Source of the DNA: Grimontia kaedaensis
Lineage (GTDB): Bacteria > Pseudomonadota > Gammaproteobacteria > Enterobacterales > Vibrionaceae
DNA length: 64,000 nucleotides
Assembly: GCF_023746615.1 (NCBI RefSeq)
Contig: NZ_CP082276.1
Span: 186,001-250,000, forward strand
Direction: 5' to 3'
Of the stretch, positions 16,737 to 26,275 are shown piece after piece (within the stretch, counting starts at the first letter, position 1; each line of letters starts with the position of its first letter). Both the position numbers and the translations under genes were made by a program. The notes under the pieces were generated by a model. That model was given only the letters and a program-made list of their open reading frames with translations, ran no database searches and was not told the DNA's origin.

Positions 16737-17193
16737 GCTCAAACTCCTGAATGCCAAAGACTTCACGCGCTAAGGTAAAGTTCTGTGTGCCACCTTCCCA
16801 GTTGAATATGGATGAGTAATCGTAACTTACCCGATAGAGTGCAATTGGATTGTCTGCACGCTCTTCACTCCCCTCACTGTTGGGATTGGTTGCCTCGTTA
16901 TAGGATTCGTAATATCTGACGGAGATGTTAAATTTATTGCGGTCGAGGAATTGAACCCATGCATTGTCGTTGTCATTCAGGGTCTGTATAAATACATCTT
17001 TATAGTCACTGTTTGCAGATGTTCTGGCATTGCGAGATGATTCGGCAATGGCATAGTCGACTGCTGATGACATAAAGCCCACCACGCATATCTCCACCCA
17101 AAAAATTAGAACAGAAAACATCGCCATGAATCCGAGAACGAATTCAATGGCAACAACACCACGTTGCTTGTTCATGTTATTTTTACTTTGCAT
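16717..17193 (-). CDS. tadE: TadE, pseudopilin-like Tad protein
   Basis: A 158-residue protein with a leader NKQRG and a hydrophobic segment VVAIEFVLGFMAMFSVLIFW carrying Glu at +5 after the predicted prepilin cleavage. The soluble tail is mixed polar. It follows tadD by 10 bp and overlaps tadF. TadE/F are required for Flp pilus biogenesis in Aggregatibacter. Confidence 0.87.
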   Translation of the reverse strand: MQSKNNMNKQRGVVAIEFVLGFMAMFSVLIFWVEICVVGFMSSAVDYAIAESSRNARTSANSDYKDVFIQTLNDNDNAWVQFLDRNKFNISVRYYESYNEATNPNSEGSEERADNPIALYRVSYDYSSIFNWEGGTQNFTLAREVFGIQEFERDQFSQ

Positions 17194-17203
17194 GTCCGTA
17201 TCT

Positions 17204-18550
17204 CTAAGACTTCCATCGAATGAAAAGTTTGTTTCCTTTTACCTGAACTTCAGGTTTCTCCTGTTTGTCGTTACGCATTTCAAGCACGATACGCACAAAG
17301 TTTTCATGCTCACCGAGAACTAACCTTTTGGCAGGGCCTTCTTTGTAGTATCGACGTCGCTTTGTGGTGAAGTCTTTTGCCCCTTCAATGTCAAACACCC
17401 ATTTTCTGCGTTTCTCCAAATACTCTGTATTGATTTTTCCCAGCGGGAAATCAGACGTTGCTATGTATTCTTCGCCTTCAGTGGTTGATTTATATTCGAC
17501 GTGAGTCACTAAGCGACGCGATTTAGCGAGTTGACGCTTCTTCTTGGTTTCAGCCAGTCGTTTCGCTTGTTTTTCTTCTTCAATGGCTCTCTGGGCACTC
17601 TTGGCTTTTGCTTGCTCCATTTTTATTCGCAGTTTTGCTAGGTGGTCATTTGAAGCTATTGCTGTATCTACTGCGGGTTGGGGCGGGCTTGTTACAATGT
17701 TCGACTGACCCTTTGGCTTACTCGTCAGATCGTCCTTTGTCGTAACACTTGGCTGTTTTGTCCTTAATGATTCAGGCAGCTTCTCTTGTTTTGCTAATGG
17801 AACTGAGGTGGATTTCTGAACATATGTGAGCTTATTTGTATTGAGCGTTGCGGCTCGCAGTCCCTTAAACTTCTCTGCGAGATAAATATCATTTTCGCTG
17901 TTTGCCAGTAATTGACTGAATGCGCGAGTTTTGCCCGCTTTAGCATAAGCGAGAAGGAGGTTAGCTTTGGCCTTATCATCAGCTCTACCTATCTGAACAA
18001 GTGGGGCAAGAATATCGATTGCTCCGTTGTAGTCACCTTTCAAAAGCGCCATCATGGCTAAGTTATTTTTTATTGCCGCATCGTTATAGTGATTTTTTCT
18101 CGCCGTTTCAAAGGCAAAGGTTGCATCAGCAAATTTCCCTTGTTCTGCAAGAATTAATCCCTTGAGATTATGTGCTTCTCCCAGACCTTTATCCTTGCGG
18201 ATAGCCGTATTCACATGCTGCTCTGCTAACGTCAACTTGCCTTGATCAAGAAAAACATTTGCACGAAGAAGAGCTATTTCAGCGCTGTCTAGCTCTCTTG
18301 GCGATATCTGAGAGAGCTGGAACATCGCAGCCTCTGTATCTCCTAACTTGTAATGTGCTGATGCTAGCTTGAATCTCGTGGTGACAGATGGTTCGTTCTG
18401 CAGCTGTCTTTCGTAGCGCTTTACAAGAGCAGCATAGTTTCCTGAGTTAATGAGGATCTCTTCACCGTTATCTTTCACGTACTGAGACGGTGAAGAAGAG
18501 GTACAACCTGCCATAAGGGTTGCTGCAAAAAAATAAGCGAAGATTTTCAT
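17204..18550 (-). CDS. tadD: TadD, TPR lipoprotein (pilotin-like) with extended C-terminus
   Basis: A 448-residue protein with a lipobox (LMAGC, Cys16) and at least four tetratricopeptide repeats across about 35-220 (NYAALVKRYERQL; GDTEAAMFQL; GEAHNLKGLILAEQGKFADA; AIKNNLAMMALLKGDYNGA). TadD is an outer-membrane lipoprotein thought to help assemble the RcpA secretin. Usual TadD proteins are about 250-300 residues. This one adds a Lys/Gln-rich linker (about 250-350) and a compact C-terminal domain (KRRRYYKEGPAKRLVLGEHE; FVRIVLEMRNDKQ) that resembles an AMIN-like beta domain. Its start overlaps the tadC stop by 1 bp. Confidence 0.87.
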   Translation of the reverse strand: MKIFAYFFAATLMAGCTSSSPSQYVKDNGEEILINSGNYAALVKRYERQLQNEPSVTTRFKLASAHYKLGDTEAAMFQLSQISPRELDSAEIALLRANVFLDQGKLTLAEQHVNTAIRKDKGLGEAHNLKGLILAEQGKFADATFAFETARKNHYNDAAIKNNLAMMALLKGDYNGAIDILAPLVQIGRADDKAKANLLLAYAKAGKTRAFSQLLANSENDIYLAEKFKGLRAATLNTNKLTYVQKSTSVPLAKQEKLPESLRTKQPSVTTKDDLTSKPKGQSNIVTSPPQPAVDTAIASNDHLAKLRIKMEQAKAKSAQRAIEEEKQAKRLAETKKKRQLAKSRRLVTHVEYKSTTEGEEYIATSDFPLGKINTEYLEKRRKWVFDIEGAKDFTTKRRRYYKEGPAKRLVLGEHENFVRIVLEMRNDKQEKPEVQVKGNKLFIRWKS

Positions 18551-19422
18551 TAACCTAACATCCTCATAATTCCAGGTGCGGTAATAAGAATCACAATCGG
18601 CATCATGATGAAAATGATTAAAGGAACTGACATTTTTGACGCAAGTTTGCCGGCTTTCTCTTCCAGAGAGAGCAATTGAATTTCACGGATATCTTTCGCC
18701 AGTGTTGAAAGCACGCCGTATATCGAGGTTCCGTGCTGTATACTTTGCGACAGTGTCATGACGAAGCTTCGCATTTCCGGTGCGGGAACTCGTTCATGTA
18801 ACTCTCCCAACGCCTTTTCTAGGCCCACTGTTTGCGTCCTATCCCGAAGACGTTTGAGCATGTATGCCATATCCCTATCAAACGCTGCCATTTCTGATGT
18901 GAGGTAAAACAGCGTTGTCTCGATAGTCATTCCCGTTTGGACGCAAACGCCCATTAAATCAAGAAGATATGGGAGCTTTCTGGTTAACTTGGCTGACAGC
19001 GCTCTGCGACGCATATCTAAGTAGAGGTCTGGCGCAATAACGACCGCGACAACAAGTATGCTTAGGGAAACAACTTTTGATGCAGCCGCCTCACTGAGAG
19101 GGGCGTCACCCGAAAAAAGGATGATCAGCGTGCCGACACCACAAATGGTATATTTGATAAGGAAGTAATAGGGAGCTAGGGCAATGTCATAGATACCCGC
19201 GCCAATAAACTTTTCTTCAATTTCCTTGTTTGTCCCGGCGAGATAACTGGTAATAAGGTTAGTTACCTTGGATACAGCTGATTTTTTTCGAGGAACAGTG
19301 GGCCCGTCTAATGCTTGACGGAGTCGATGACGGCGGTAGAAAGAAACATAGACTCCCGTCAGAATGATTGATGCGCCGATCGAAATCAGTAGCGTATAGA
19401 AAACGATATGAATGCCCGTCAT
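18550..19422 (-). CDS. tadC: TadC, inner-membrane platform protein of the Flp pilus
   Basis: A 290-residue type II secretion F-domain (T2SSF) protein. It has an N-terminal membrane helix, a cytoplasmic F domain (LPYLLDLMGVCVQTGMTIE, and EMRSFVMTLSQSIQHGTSI), and C-terminal membrane helices ending PLIIFIMMPIVILITAPGI. TadC pairs with TadB as the membrane platform driven by TadA. It is coupled by single-base overlaps to tadB and tadD. Confidence 0.92.
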   Translation of the reverse strand: MTGIHIVFYTLLISIGASIILTGVYVSFYRRHRLRQALDGPTVPRKKSAVSKVTNLITSYLAGTNKEIEEKFIGAGIYDIALAPYYFLIKYTICGVGTLIILFSGDAPLSEAAASKVVSLSILVVAVVIAPDLYLDMRRRALSAKLTRKLPYLLDLMGVCVQTGMTIETTLFYLTSEMAAFDRDMAYMLKRLRDRTQTVGLEKALGELHERVPAPEMRSFVMTLSQSIQHGTSIYGVLSTLAKDIREIQLLSLEEKAGKLASKMSVPLIIFIMMPIVILITAPGIMRMLG

Positions 19423-20348
19423 TATTTCACGCTCCGCATTAGGCCAGTGATAATTGCCATACCAATCGCTTCACTGATCAGGGTGTAATAGAGTAGTGGT
19501 CGACCATCCTCGTGATTCATCACGAAGTCATAGTTTTCGGGGCTGAGTATGCGCATAATGAAAAAAAGGAAAATGAATGGTATGGCGCAAACAATATACG
19601 CTGACATTCGCGCTTCTGCGGTCATCGCCCGCTTTTTCATTTCAATAGAACGCGCATCAAACAGAACGCGATTCAACCGAGTTATAACCTCTCGTAATTG
19701 ACCGCCGCGATTGACGTTGACGCGCATCGCGATAACGAAGAATTGGAACGATGGCGTAGGAAACCGCAAACACGCTTTGCGGAATACGGCATCAGTGGAT
19801 TCTCCCATATTCAAGCGCTCTCCCATGCGCTTGAACTCCTTTCCAACAATACTATCTAGATTACCACCAACAAAAACAATGGCATGGAGTAGGCTCTCAC
19901 CAGCGGATACCGAGCTAGCAATCATGTTTAGAGCGTCAGGGAAACTATCCTCGAAAGCGTTTTGAGCACGGTTGTTGAGGTAAGAAAGCCCAAGTGCTGT
20001 TGAAAGAGGAACAGTAACTATCAAGCTAGTGAGAATCGTAAAATAGAACAAAGTCCCTAATACGTAAACGCCAAGCATCGATACGACAGCATAGAAAACG
20101 ATAATTTTCAGAAGAGCAAAGTTACCGATATCAGCCAGTACATTGTCAAAGGCACGTTTGACCCTTTGCGGATAGGTGGTCTGAGTTAGCGCGTCCATGT
20201 CGACTGCGCGATTCTCCAAAAACTGTGTTTCCGGCAGCGGGTTGTTGTCTCTTAATAAACTTTCTCTGCGAGATTTGAGACGGGTTTGTTTGTGGAGGAG
20301 GTAGAGGCCAAATGCCAAGAACAAACAATAGATGGCGTTAGCAATCAT
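19422..20348 (-). CDS. tadB: TadB, inner-membrane platform protein of the Flp pilus
   Basis: A 308-residue T2SSF-domain protein with membrane segments near 3-17, about 80-125 and at the C-terminus. Its F domain contains FPDALNMIASSVSAGESLLH and MRVNVNRGGQLREVITRLN. It partners TadC. Its ATG overlaps the tadA stop by 4 bp. Confidence 0.92.
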   Translation of the reverse strand: MIANAIYCLFLAFGLYLLHKQTRLKSRRESLLRDNNPLPETQFLENRAVDMDALTQTTYPQRVKRAFDNVLADIGNFALLKIIVFYAVVSMLGVYVLGTLFYFTILTSLIVTVPLSTALGLSYLNNRAQNAFEDSFPDALNMIASSVSAGESLLHAIVFVGGNLDSIVGKEFKRMGERLNMGESTDAVFRKACLRFPTPSFQFFVIAMRVNVNRGGQLREVITRLNRVLFDARSIEMKKRAMTAEARMSAYIVCAIPFIFLFFIMRILSPENYDFVMNHEDGRPLLYYTLISEAIGMAIITGLMRSVK

Positions 20349-21622
20349 GAAGTTCTCCCGCTGAAGATGCTGTTCAGTTCATTACCTAAACCGAAGTAAC
20401 GGGCTTTCTCATAAAGTACGGAACGTTGAAGCAAACCTGAGGTAATAAAATCACCACGTACCTTTCCGTTTTCACCAATGCCCTGATGTTCGAAACGGAA
20501 AATCTCTTCCATGACAACGTTGTTACCTTCCATGCCAATCACTTCACTGATGCTCATGACTTTACGACTACCATCATGGAGACGGCTAATTTGAATGATG
20601 ATATCTATCGCACTTACTATGGTGCGTCGAATAGCCTCCAAAGGCAGTGAGGCGGTTGCCATCATTACCATGCTCTCGATCCGGGATATGGCATCACGAG
20701 GATTGTTGGCGTGAAGTGTCGTCATAGAGCCATCGTGGCCAGTATTCATAGCCTGAAGCATTTCGAATGCTTCGGAACCACGACATTCGCCGATAATAAT
20801 CCTATCCGGACGCATTCGTAGGGCATTAATAACCAACTGTCGTTGGCTAACCTCACCATTGCCTTCAATGCCAGCTGTCCGTGTTTCGAGTCGCACAACA
20901 TGGGGTTGCTGTAATCGCAACTCTGCCGCGTCTTCAATAGTGACGACCCGCTCTTTCTCCGAAATGTAGTGAGACAAAGCATTCATCATTGTGGTTTTAC
21001 CAGAACCTGTACCACCTGATATGACAATGTTTACTCTGCATCGAGAAGCTATAACCATGAGCTTTGCTACTTCTGGGGTCATCGCTCCAAATTCAACCAA
21101 GTCTCCAAACATGATGCTTTGTTTTTTAAACTTACGGATTGAAACGGAAGCACCATCAATGGCAATTGGAGGGAGTACGATATTTACCCGGCTACCATCT
21201 TCTAGACGCGCATCACACATAGGGACAGATTCATCCACCCTGCGACCAACCCGAGCAGCAATTCTTTTTGCTACATTAGTGAGTTGCTGTTCGTCAATAA
21301 ATGTGATTGGGGACTTTTCAACCAAACCATTTCGTTCGATAAAAACGGCCGATGGACCATTGATCATGATATCCGAGATGGTGTCATCCTCGATCAATGG
21401 CTGAATTGGCCCTAAGCCGCGAAGCTCGTCATACATCATTCTTACGAAGTCGCTTCTCAACGCATTATTAATGGGTACGTTGTCTTGATCGGCAAGAAGG
21501 CTGACTGCCTCTGTAAGTTGATTTAATAAATCTTCTCGTTTTAGTGAGGCAATGGCTTCGGCATCAATAGCATCAAATATTCTCTCTCGCAGAGAGCGAT
21601 ATAGTTCTTTTGTCCCTTGCAT
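20345..21622 (-). CDS. tadA: TadA/CpaF secretion ATPase
   Basis: A 425-residue hexameric motor ATPase of the type IV secretion/Tad class. The Walker A loop is SGGTGSGKTT at about 202-211. There is an Asp box (VVTIEDAAELRL), and the Walker B and His-box region reads IIIGECRGSEAFEMLQAMNTG through MTTLHANNPRDA. TadA powers Flp pilus extension at the inner membrane. The N-terminal domain (about 60-160) is the family's usual recognition region. It follows tadZ by 6 bp. Confidence 0.96.
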   Translation of the reverse strand: MQGTKELYRSLRERIFDAIDAEAIASLKREDLLNQLTEAVSLLADQDNVPINNALRSDFVRMMYDELRGLGPIQPLIEDDTISDIMINGPSAVFIERNGLVEKSPITFIDEQQLTNVAKRIAARVGRRVDESVPMCDARLEDGSRVNIVLPPIAIDGASVSIRKFKKQSIMFGDLVEFGAMTPEVAKLMVIASRCRVNIVISGGTGSGKTTMMNALSHYISEKERVVTIEDAAELRLQQPHVVRLETRTAGIEGNGEVSQRQLVINALRMRPDRIIIGECRGSEAFEMLQAMNTGHDGSMTTLHANNPRDAISRIESMVMMATASLPLEAIRRTIVSAIDIIIQISRLHDGSRKVMSISEVIGMEGNNVVMEEIFRFEHQGIGENGKVRGDFITSGLLQRSVLYEKARYFGLGNELNSIFSGRTS

Positions 21623-21628
21623 AGGCGA

Positions 21629-22891
21629 TTACTTCCCTCCGAAGCGAGGAATAGAGAACAGTTTTTTTCGCTTCGGGGCTAAGTCTTCACCAATGACAAG
21701 TGCACACAAACGACGAATTTCTCCTCCAAATTTAGATTTTGTGCTCCCGGGGTTTGTACCGCTGACCAAAAGCTGCTCCAACTTTGATTCGTAGGGCAGC
21801 ATGATATCGACTGAAATATTCAAGTACCTCTCTACTTCCGCCTGTGTAACGCTGGCAAACCTTGGAGCTCTATGTTGATTTAATACGAGGATCGTTCGGA
21901 AGTTCTTCGGTCGCTCCGTCTCTTGAATATGCTTGGCGAGCTTGTTCATGAGAGCGGCAGTTTCACGCAAGCAGCTTATAGTCGGTTCCATTACTATGAT
22001 GGCGACATCAAGCAGGTGATGGATGGTGTGTGGTTGAACATCAAAACTGACTGAAGATGATAAATCGTCCAGTATAAAATTCGTCTCCGACGCTAAATAG
22101 GAGATGATGAGAGAGTTCGTTTCGAAAAGGTCTACAGATCTCTCATCGTTGAGTCCTAACGCTAAATAGTCCAGTCGGTTGGAAATACGTGTAACCAGAC
22201 TTTTTGCGGAAGTGTGGTCGAGTTCTGTCCCTATTTCGTTCTCTGCTAAACGTCGTTTATCACGGTTTTTGAGCCCGAGCAAAATGTCCAGATTGCCTGA
22301 AAAGTAGTTATGGTCAACCACCATACATGACGTATGCTTGTCATTAGTTAACACCCAGCTGAGTTCAGCGGTGAGTAACGATGCACCAACACCGCCTCTT
22401 GTGCCAATAACTCCAACACGTTTCGCTCTGCGACGGTTCTTCAATGATGAGGTTTCAATATGCCTAACAAAAACAGACTGAAGGAACTCAGCAAGATCGA
22501 CTTTTTCCACGGGCCACAGAAGATAGTAAAAACCAAGTGACTTTAGCTCTCGTACGACCGAAATAGCGTCAACATCGCCAATGATAATAATGGAAAGCGA
22601 CGTTGGTAGGCGCGCAGACAGCTGACGACATTCTTTTAACGTGTCCGGGCACCCTATAAGGTCGATAACAACGAGTTTAGATTTGTTCTCTTCTACCTGA
22701 GGTGCGACATCTTTGAACTTATAGGGTTTGGCTGTGGGAGGCTCATGACCATCGAAACGGAAAGTTTCGTCAATTAAAACGCGTAACTCATTTGAACGAT
22801 AAAACTGTATTGCACCCAATGTATTCTTGGATGTCGATGAGCTTGATATTTCTTTGGGTTCTTTTTTTAATAGATCGCCGAAATCTAACAT
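21629..22891 (-). CDS. tadZ: TadZ/CpaE, ParA/MinD-like localisation protein
   Basis: A 420-residue protein with an N-terminal receiver-like domain (about 30-130: KLVVIDLIGCPDTLKECRQL) and a C-terminal MinD/ParA-type ATPase. The ATPase's deviant Walker A is GTRGGVGASLLTAELSW at about 164-180, with Ala where the catalytic Lys/Thr stretch is usually GKTT. TadZ/CpaE proteins place the Tad machine at the pole and commonly have a degenerate P-loop. ATG 22891 has AGGGG 7 nt upstream and is preferred to the longer frame. It follows rcpB by 11 bp. Confidence 0.88.
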   Translation of the reverse strand: MLDFGDLLKKEPKEISSSSTSKNTLGAIQFYRSNELRVLIDETFRFDGHEPPTAKPYKFKDVAPQVEENKSKLVVIDLIGCPDTLKECRQLSARLPTSLSIIIIGDVDAISVVRELKSLGFYYLLWPVEKVDLAEFLQSVFVRHIETSSLKNRRRAKRVGVIGTRGGVGASLLTAELSWVLTNDKHTSCMVVDHNYFSGNLDILLGLKNRDKRRLAENEIGTELDHTSAKSLVTRISNRLDYLALGLNDERSVDLFETNSLIISYLASETNFILDDLSSSVSFDVQPHTIHHLLDVAIIVMEPTISCLRETAALMNKLAKHIQETERPKNFRTILVLNQHRAPRFASVTQAEVERYLNISVDIMLPYESKLEQLLVSGTNPGSTKSKFGGEIRRLCALVIGEDLAPKRKKLFSIPRFGGK

Positions 22892-22902
22892 GGACGACCC
22901 CT

Positions 22903-23436
22903 TTACATTGGATTCTGCGGCACTATGCCGGAAATTTGAGATTGACCTGCAATCTTTCTCTCTGGATAAACCATCGACTCCCAACGTAGAGCTTCGACAG
23001 TGCAGCCAACGTTTCCGTGGTTATCGCCGGAAATAATAACTTTGTCGCATGATGGCGCTTGAACTTGGTATATCAAGCTAGATATTGTGACGCTGTCTAT
23101 TTCTAATGCTGAAGAATTTTGCAGAGAAACGCTCTCCGGTGATACGCCATTACGAATCAGCCAACGATAGCTTTTTTGGGCTAGTTTTTGTCCCTGTTTA
23201 CCATTCCAAGATATCTTGGCGCCATAAACCAACAGGGCTTTGCGGTTAAGGATCAGATAGGCATCGATTTCATCACGCGCTCGCATGATGCCATCTTTTT
23301 TTACAGAAACGCTGTATTGGTAATTGACTGGTGTAACTGACAAGTTACTGCGATCTGCTATTGGTGAATTTGCTGAGCAAGCTGTCAAAGAGAGAGTTAT
23401 TAAGCTAGGGAGCAGAAACAGTCTGAAAGAGATCAT
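22903..23436 (-). CDS. rcpB: RcpB-like Tad lipoprotein
   Basis: A 177-residue lipoprotein (MISFRLFLLPSLITLSLTAC, Cys20) with no strong global motif, in the exact rcpB slot between rcpA and tadZ. ATG 23436 is preferred because GGAGG lies 8 nt upstream and it overlaps the rcpA stop by 4 bp. RcpB is an outer-membrane component needed for Tad pili and proposed to gate the secretin. Assignment rests on position, lipobox and length. Confidence 0.75.
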   Translation of the reverse strand: MISFRLFLLPSLITLSLTACSANSPIADRSNLSVTPVNYQYSVSVKKDGIMRARDEIDAYLILNRKALLVYGAKISWNGKQGQKLAQKSYRWLIRNGVSPESVSLQNSSALEIDSVTISSLIYQVQAPSCDKVIISGDNHGNVGCTVEALRWESMVYPERKIAGQSQISGIVPQNPM

Positions 23437-24791
23437 TTTTTGAATCCTCCGGTTGATAGGATTTCCTCTTGCCACTGGGCAACTTCCGGTGAAGCCTTAA
23501 GGTTTACGCCAAAAAATCGGGATAGCGTAGACGTTCTTTGCATCGAAGGGATGCGTATATTGCCAGAGGATACGGGTCCAACGAGCGAAACAGTCGCAAC
23601 AATAACTAGCTCGGTTTTCCTTCGCTGAGTTGTCGTATTGCGAAAAAAGGCGCCTAGGATAGGTACATCACCAATAAAGGGTATTTTTGACAGGGCTTCT
23701 TCATCTTCTGTGCTGAGAAGTCCTGCTAAGACGAAGCTATCTCCGTCACCTAATTCCAGAGTGGTTCTTGCGCGCCTTACCTTGAATGAAGGGATATCGA
23801 GTAGTTCATCACCAAACTGAGAATCCACAGAGCTAACTTGAGGAACAACGGATAGCTTGATTTTGTCGTCTCGTAAGACTTCTGCAGCAAGGTCTAAGCC
23901 GATACCGAACTCTTTATATTGGATGCGGAAGCCATCATCAACACGGTAGGTGATGGGGATTTCGCCACCAACCAAAAAGCTTGCTGTTTCACCTGAAATT
24001 ACCGATATGTTTGGCTCCGAAAGGATCTGTCCAACCGTGTCATCGTTGATAGCGGAAATATATGCTGCGACGTTGGTAGCGCTACCGCCCAACCCTGAAA
24101 TTCCTCTAAAAAACTGTCCGTTACCGCTAAAACCGCCACTTAGAATTGTTCCCCATTTTATACCCAGCTCGTCGACAAGGGAGCTGTTCACTTCAGCGAT
24201 AGTTAGCTTGACGTTGACCTGCTTAGAAACGCTCACTTCCAGATTGTTGACCAAACCCTCATAGGTGCGGCGTGCCATAAAGTCGATGTCATAGCTTTCA
24301 TTGTCGGAAGTTGTCCACTCTAGACGTTTCTCTGTGAATTCTTTCTGGAGTAATTCTCCAACCATTTTGTAAATATCGTTTTTCTCTTTCTGGGTCGGCA
24401 CAAATCCGGAAAGAACAACTTGATCGCCCAAGTTTTGTACTGAGATATCGATATTGGGATAATGTAGATTCAAAATCTGCTCGATTTTGGTGAGGCTTTT
24501 ATTTACCACAATTCTGCGGCTTGACAGAGTATTACTATTTTCACCAAAAACGATTAATGATGTCTGACCAATTTTTCTGCCAAATACCACTAATTTATGG
24601 TTATCTATGACCTGGTAGTCTGCCGTTTCTGGATCAGCGATGAATACAGTGCCGATAACCTGATCAAATTGGAGCGACTTGGCGTCACCCTCGCCAAGAT
24701 TCATAATACTTGCAGCTTGTACATTGTTTTCATATAGCGTGCTGATAAGCAGGATCGAAAAAGAAAAAAATAGATTGTAAAGGCGTCGCAT
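23433..24791 (-). CDS. rcpA: RcpA/CpaC, secretin of the Tad system
   Basis: A 452-residue outer-membrane secretin. It has a signal peptide, a BON-like/N0-type region (about 40-160: VIGTVFIADPETADYQVID; GQTSLIVFGENS) and the secretin homology domain (about 240-400: ISVISGETASFLVGGEIPI and the C-terminal LELGDGDSFVLAGLLS...VPILGAFFR). It forms the pore through which the Flp pilus leaves the cell. It sits between rcpC (11 bp) and rcpB (4-bp overlap). Confidence 0.94.
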   Translation of the reverse strand: MRRLYNLFFSFSILLISTLYENNVQAASIMNLGEGDAKSLQFDQVIGTVFIADPETADYQVIDNHKLVVFGRKIGQTSLIVFGENSNTLSSRRIVVNKSLTKIEQILNLHYPNIDISVQNLGDQVVLSGFVPTQKEKNDIYKMVGELLQKEFTEKRLEWTTSDNESYDIDFMARRTYEGLVNNLEVSVSKQVNVKLTIAEVNSSLVDELGIKWGTILSGGFSGNGQFFRGISGLGGSATNVAAYISAINDDTVGQILSEPNISVISGETASFLVGGEIPITYRVDDGFRIQYKEFGIGLDLAAEVLRDDKIKLSVVPQVSSVDSQFGDELLDIPSFKVRRARTTLELGDGDSFVLAGLLSTEDEEALSKIPFIGDVPILGAFFRNTTTQRRKTELVIVATVSLVGPVSSGNIRIPSMQRTSTLSRFFGVNLKASPEVAQWQEEILSTGGFKK

Positions 24792-24802
24792 ATCCCTGCT
24801 CT

Positions 24803-25576
24803 CTAATTGAAGGCTCTCTGTTGACCACGAATTTCTGTGACTGATTTAAAATTGGGTAAGACATCGTGTGTATCTGCACTTAAACCAAGCGAAGGCCTTA
24901 AAAATTTATCGGTTGATTTAATGACTTCTAATATACCGATACGACGAGCAATAACCATTTTGGCGACTTGCGCGCGGTCTAACTCTATGGTCAGAGGCAA
25001 TAGTTCATTATTTTCCTCATCGATAGCTAAGATGCGCACATTCTGCAGCAGAGGCGAAACCGAAAGTGTCCTGAATGATTCAATAAACTTATTCCTTGAT
25101 GACTCGCCGATATTTTGATCATCAGACGTCAAGATCATAATGTCTACCTTATCTCCAACAGAAATACCTGAACCAATGAACATCTTTTTCTCAATGGTCA
25201 GCGAATAGGGGATCATACCCGTTTTGATCACAGCGTCGACATAACCGGGGTCATCTGGATTGATGAAATCATTTTGGGATAAATATTCCTTTGTGGAAAT
25301 GCTGCGCTTAGCAACCATGCCGGGATTGATAGAGATATCCGTGTTGTAAGAAACCCCCTTTTCTAAGGCAGTTTCCTCATTAATCCGAAAATAACGAAAA
25401 TTTCCACTCTCTAGTATCTGCCCCTTTTTGAGCGGCTCTTTGAGCTGGGCTACTTGATAGGAAATGTGAGAGACAGGCGATGCTGTAGATGGTTGGGTCT
25501 GAAATACACCACTTAGGCCAAGCACACCAATACCGATAGACAACATAGCGATAATGAAAAAAAGACGTTGGCTCAT
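24803..25576 (-). CDS. rcpC: RcpC/CpaB, SAF-domain Tad assembly protein
   Basis: A 257-residue protein with an N-terminal signal anchor, a SAF domain (about 40-105: LKEPLKKGQILESGNFRYFR; GMVAKRSISTKEYLSQNDF) and a following RcpC/CpaB domain (ISVGDKVDIMILTSDD). CpaB/RcpC proteins support secretin function and may bind peptidoglycan or the pilus. It is 3 bp from tadV and 11 bp from rcpA. Confidence 0.9.
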   Translation of the reverse strand: MSQRLFFIIAMLSIGIGVLGLSGVFQTQPSTASPVSHISYQVAQLKEPLKKGQILESGNFRYFRINEETALEKGVSYNTDISINPGMVAKRSISTKEYLSQNDFINPDDPGYVDAVIKTGMIPYSLTIEKKMFIGSGISVGDKVDIMILTSDDQNIGESSRNKFIESFRTLSVSPLLQNVRILAIDEENNELLPLTIELDRAQVAKMVIARRIGILEVIKSTDKFLRPSLGLSADTHDVLPNFKSVTEIRGQQRAFN

Positions 25577-25579
25577 GCT

Positions 25580-26002
25580 TTAACTCAGTTTGCTTAGATA
25601 AATACAGAGTAAAGAAGACATCACTATGGGTACTCCATAAGGCACGGTGGGATCGGTGACCTTCCTGAATCTACAGATTGACCAAATTATTATTGCTGTA
25701 ATGAAGCCCAAAAAGCTAATCATCACGATACAAAATATAAAATACTCTTTGTCAATGATAAGCACGTAGGTCGACAACAACTTAGTATCACCAGCAGCTA
25801 AAACGCCAAAGTAGAATAAAGCCAGCCCCGTTACCAATACCAATAAAGATTGAGAGATATTGAATGAGTAATGACCATCAGTGAGGGCAAGCAAAACACA
25901 TGTTATAAGTATGCAAACAACTGTAAGGTTACTGATCTTTCTCCACAATACGTCAGTGAAAACGATACATATGGAGCTGGCTACCAGGATTAAATCTAAC
26001 AC
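25580..26002 (-). CDS. tadV: TadV, prepilin peptidase of the Tad system
   Basis: A 140-residue membrane aspartic protease (A24 family, short TadV/CpaA form) with about four hydrophobic helices. The two catalytic Asp motifs are FTDVLWRKISN (about residues 16-26) and AAGDTKLLSTY (about 69-79), the latter being the GxGD-like site. It cleaves the Flp leader and the TadE/F pseudopilins. The start is GTG 26002; no clear ribosome site is visible, so coupling to flp translation is possible. Confidence 0.9.
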   Translation of the reverse strand: MLDLILVASSICIVFTDVLWRKISNLTVVCILITCVLLALTDGHYSFNISQSLLVLVTGLALFYFGVLAAGDTKLLSTYVLIIDKEYFIFCIVMISFLGFITAIIIWSICRFRKVTDPTVPYGVPIVMSSLLCIYLSKLS

Positions 26003-26038
26003 GGCGACACTAGGTTAAGTTGCTATATGGCTGCCTAT

Positions 26039-26275
26039 TTATTGGTTTTCGCCGCCACTGCCGCCGCTGCCGCCACCGCTTCCGGCTGAATTCGCAGCAG
26101 TTATGTTAGCAGTTATGTTACCCAGAGCTCCGTCTAACGTCGTTTTCAAGGTGCCACTGTTTGAAAAAACAGCAACAACGAGTGCAGAGATAGCCACACC
26201 GATTATGGCATACTCGATTGAGGTGACACCTCGTTCATCACGCCCAAAGCGCTTTGCGATTTTTGAAAGAAACAT
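26039..26275 (-). CDS. flp: Flp-family major pilin
   Basis: A 78-residue pilin starting MFLSKIAKRFGRDERGVTSIEY: a 16-residue basic leader, the prepilin site RG|VTSIEY with Glu-Tyr at +5/+6, and the hydrophobic helix AIIGVAISALVVAVF. The C-terminus is a Gly/Ser-rich tail (GSGGGSGGSGG). ATG 26275 with GGAG 7 nt upstream is clearly the start; the frame is open far upstream by chance. It is the first gene of the operon, preceded by about 650 bp of AT-rich DNA. Confidence 0.95.
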   Translation of the reverse strand: MFLSKIAKRFGRDERGVTSIEYAIIGVAISALVVAVFSNSGTLKTTLDGALGNITANITAANSAGSGGGSGGSGGENQ

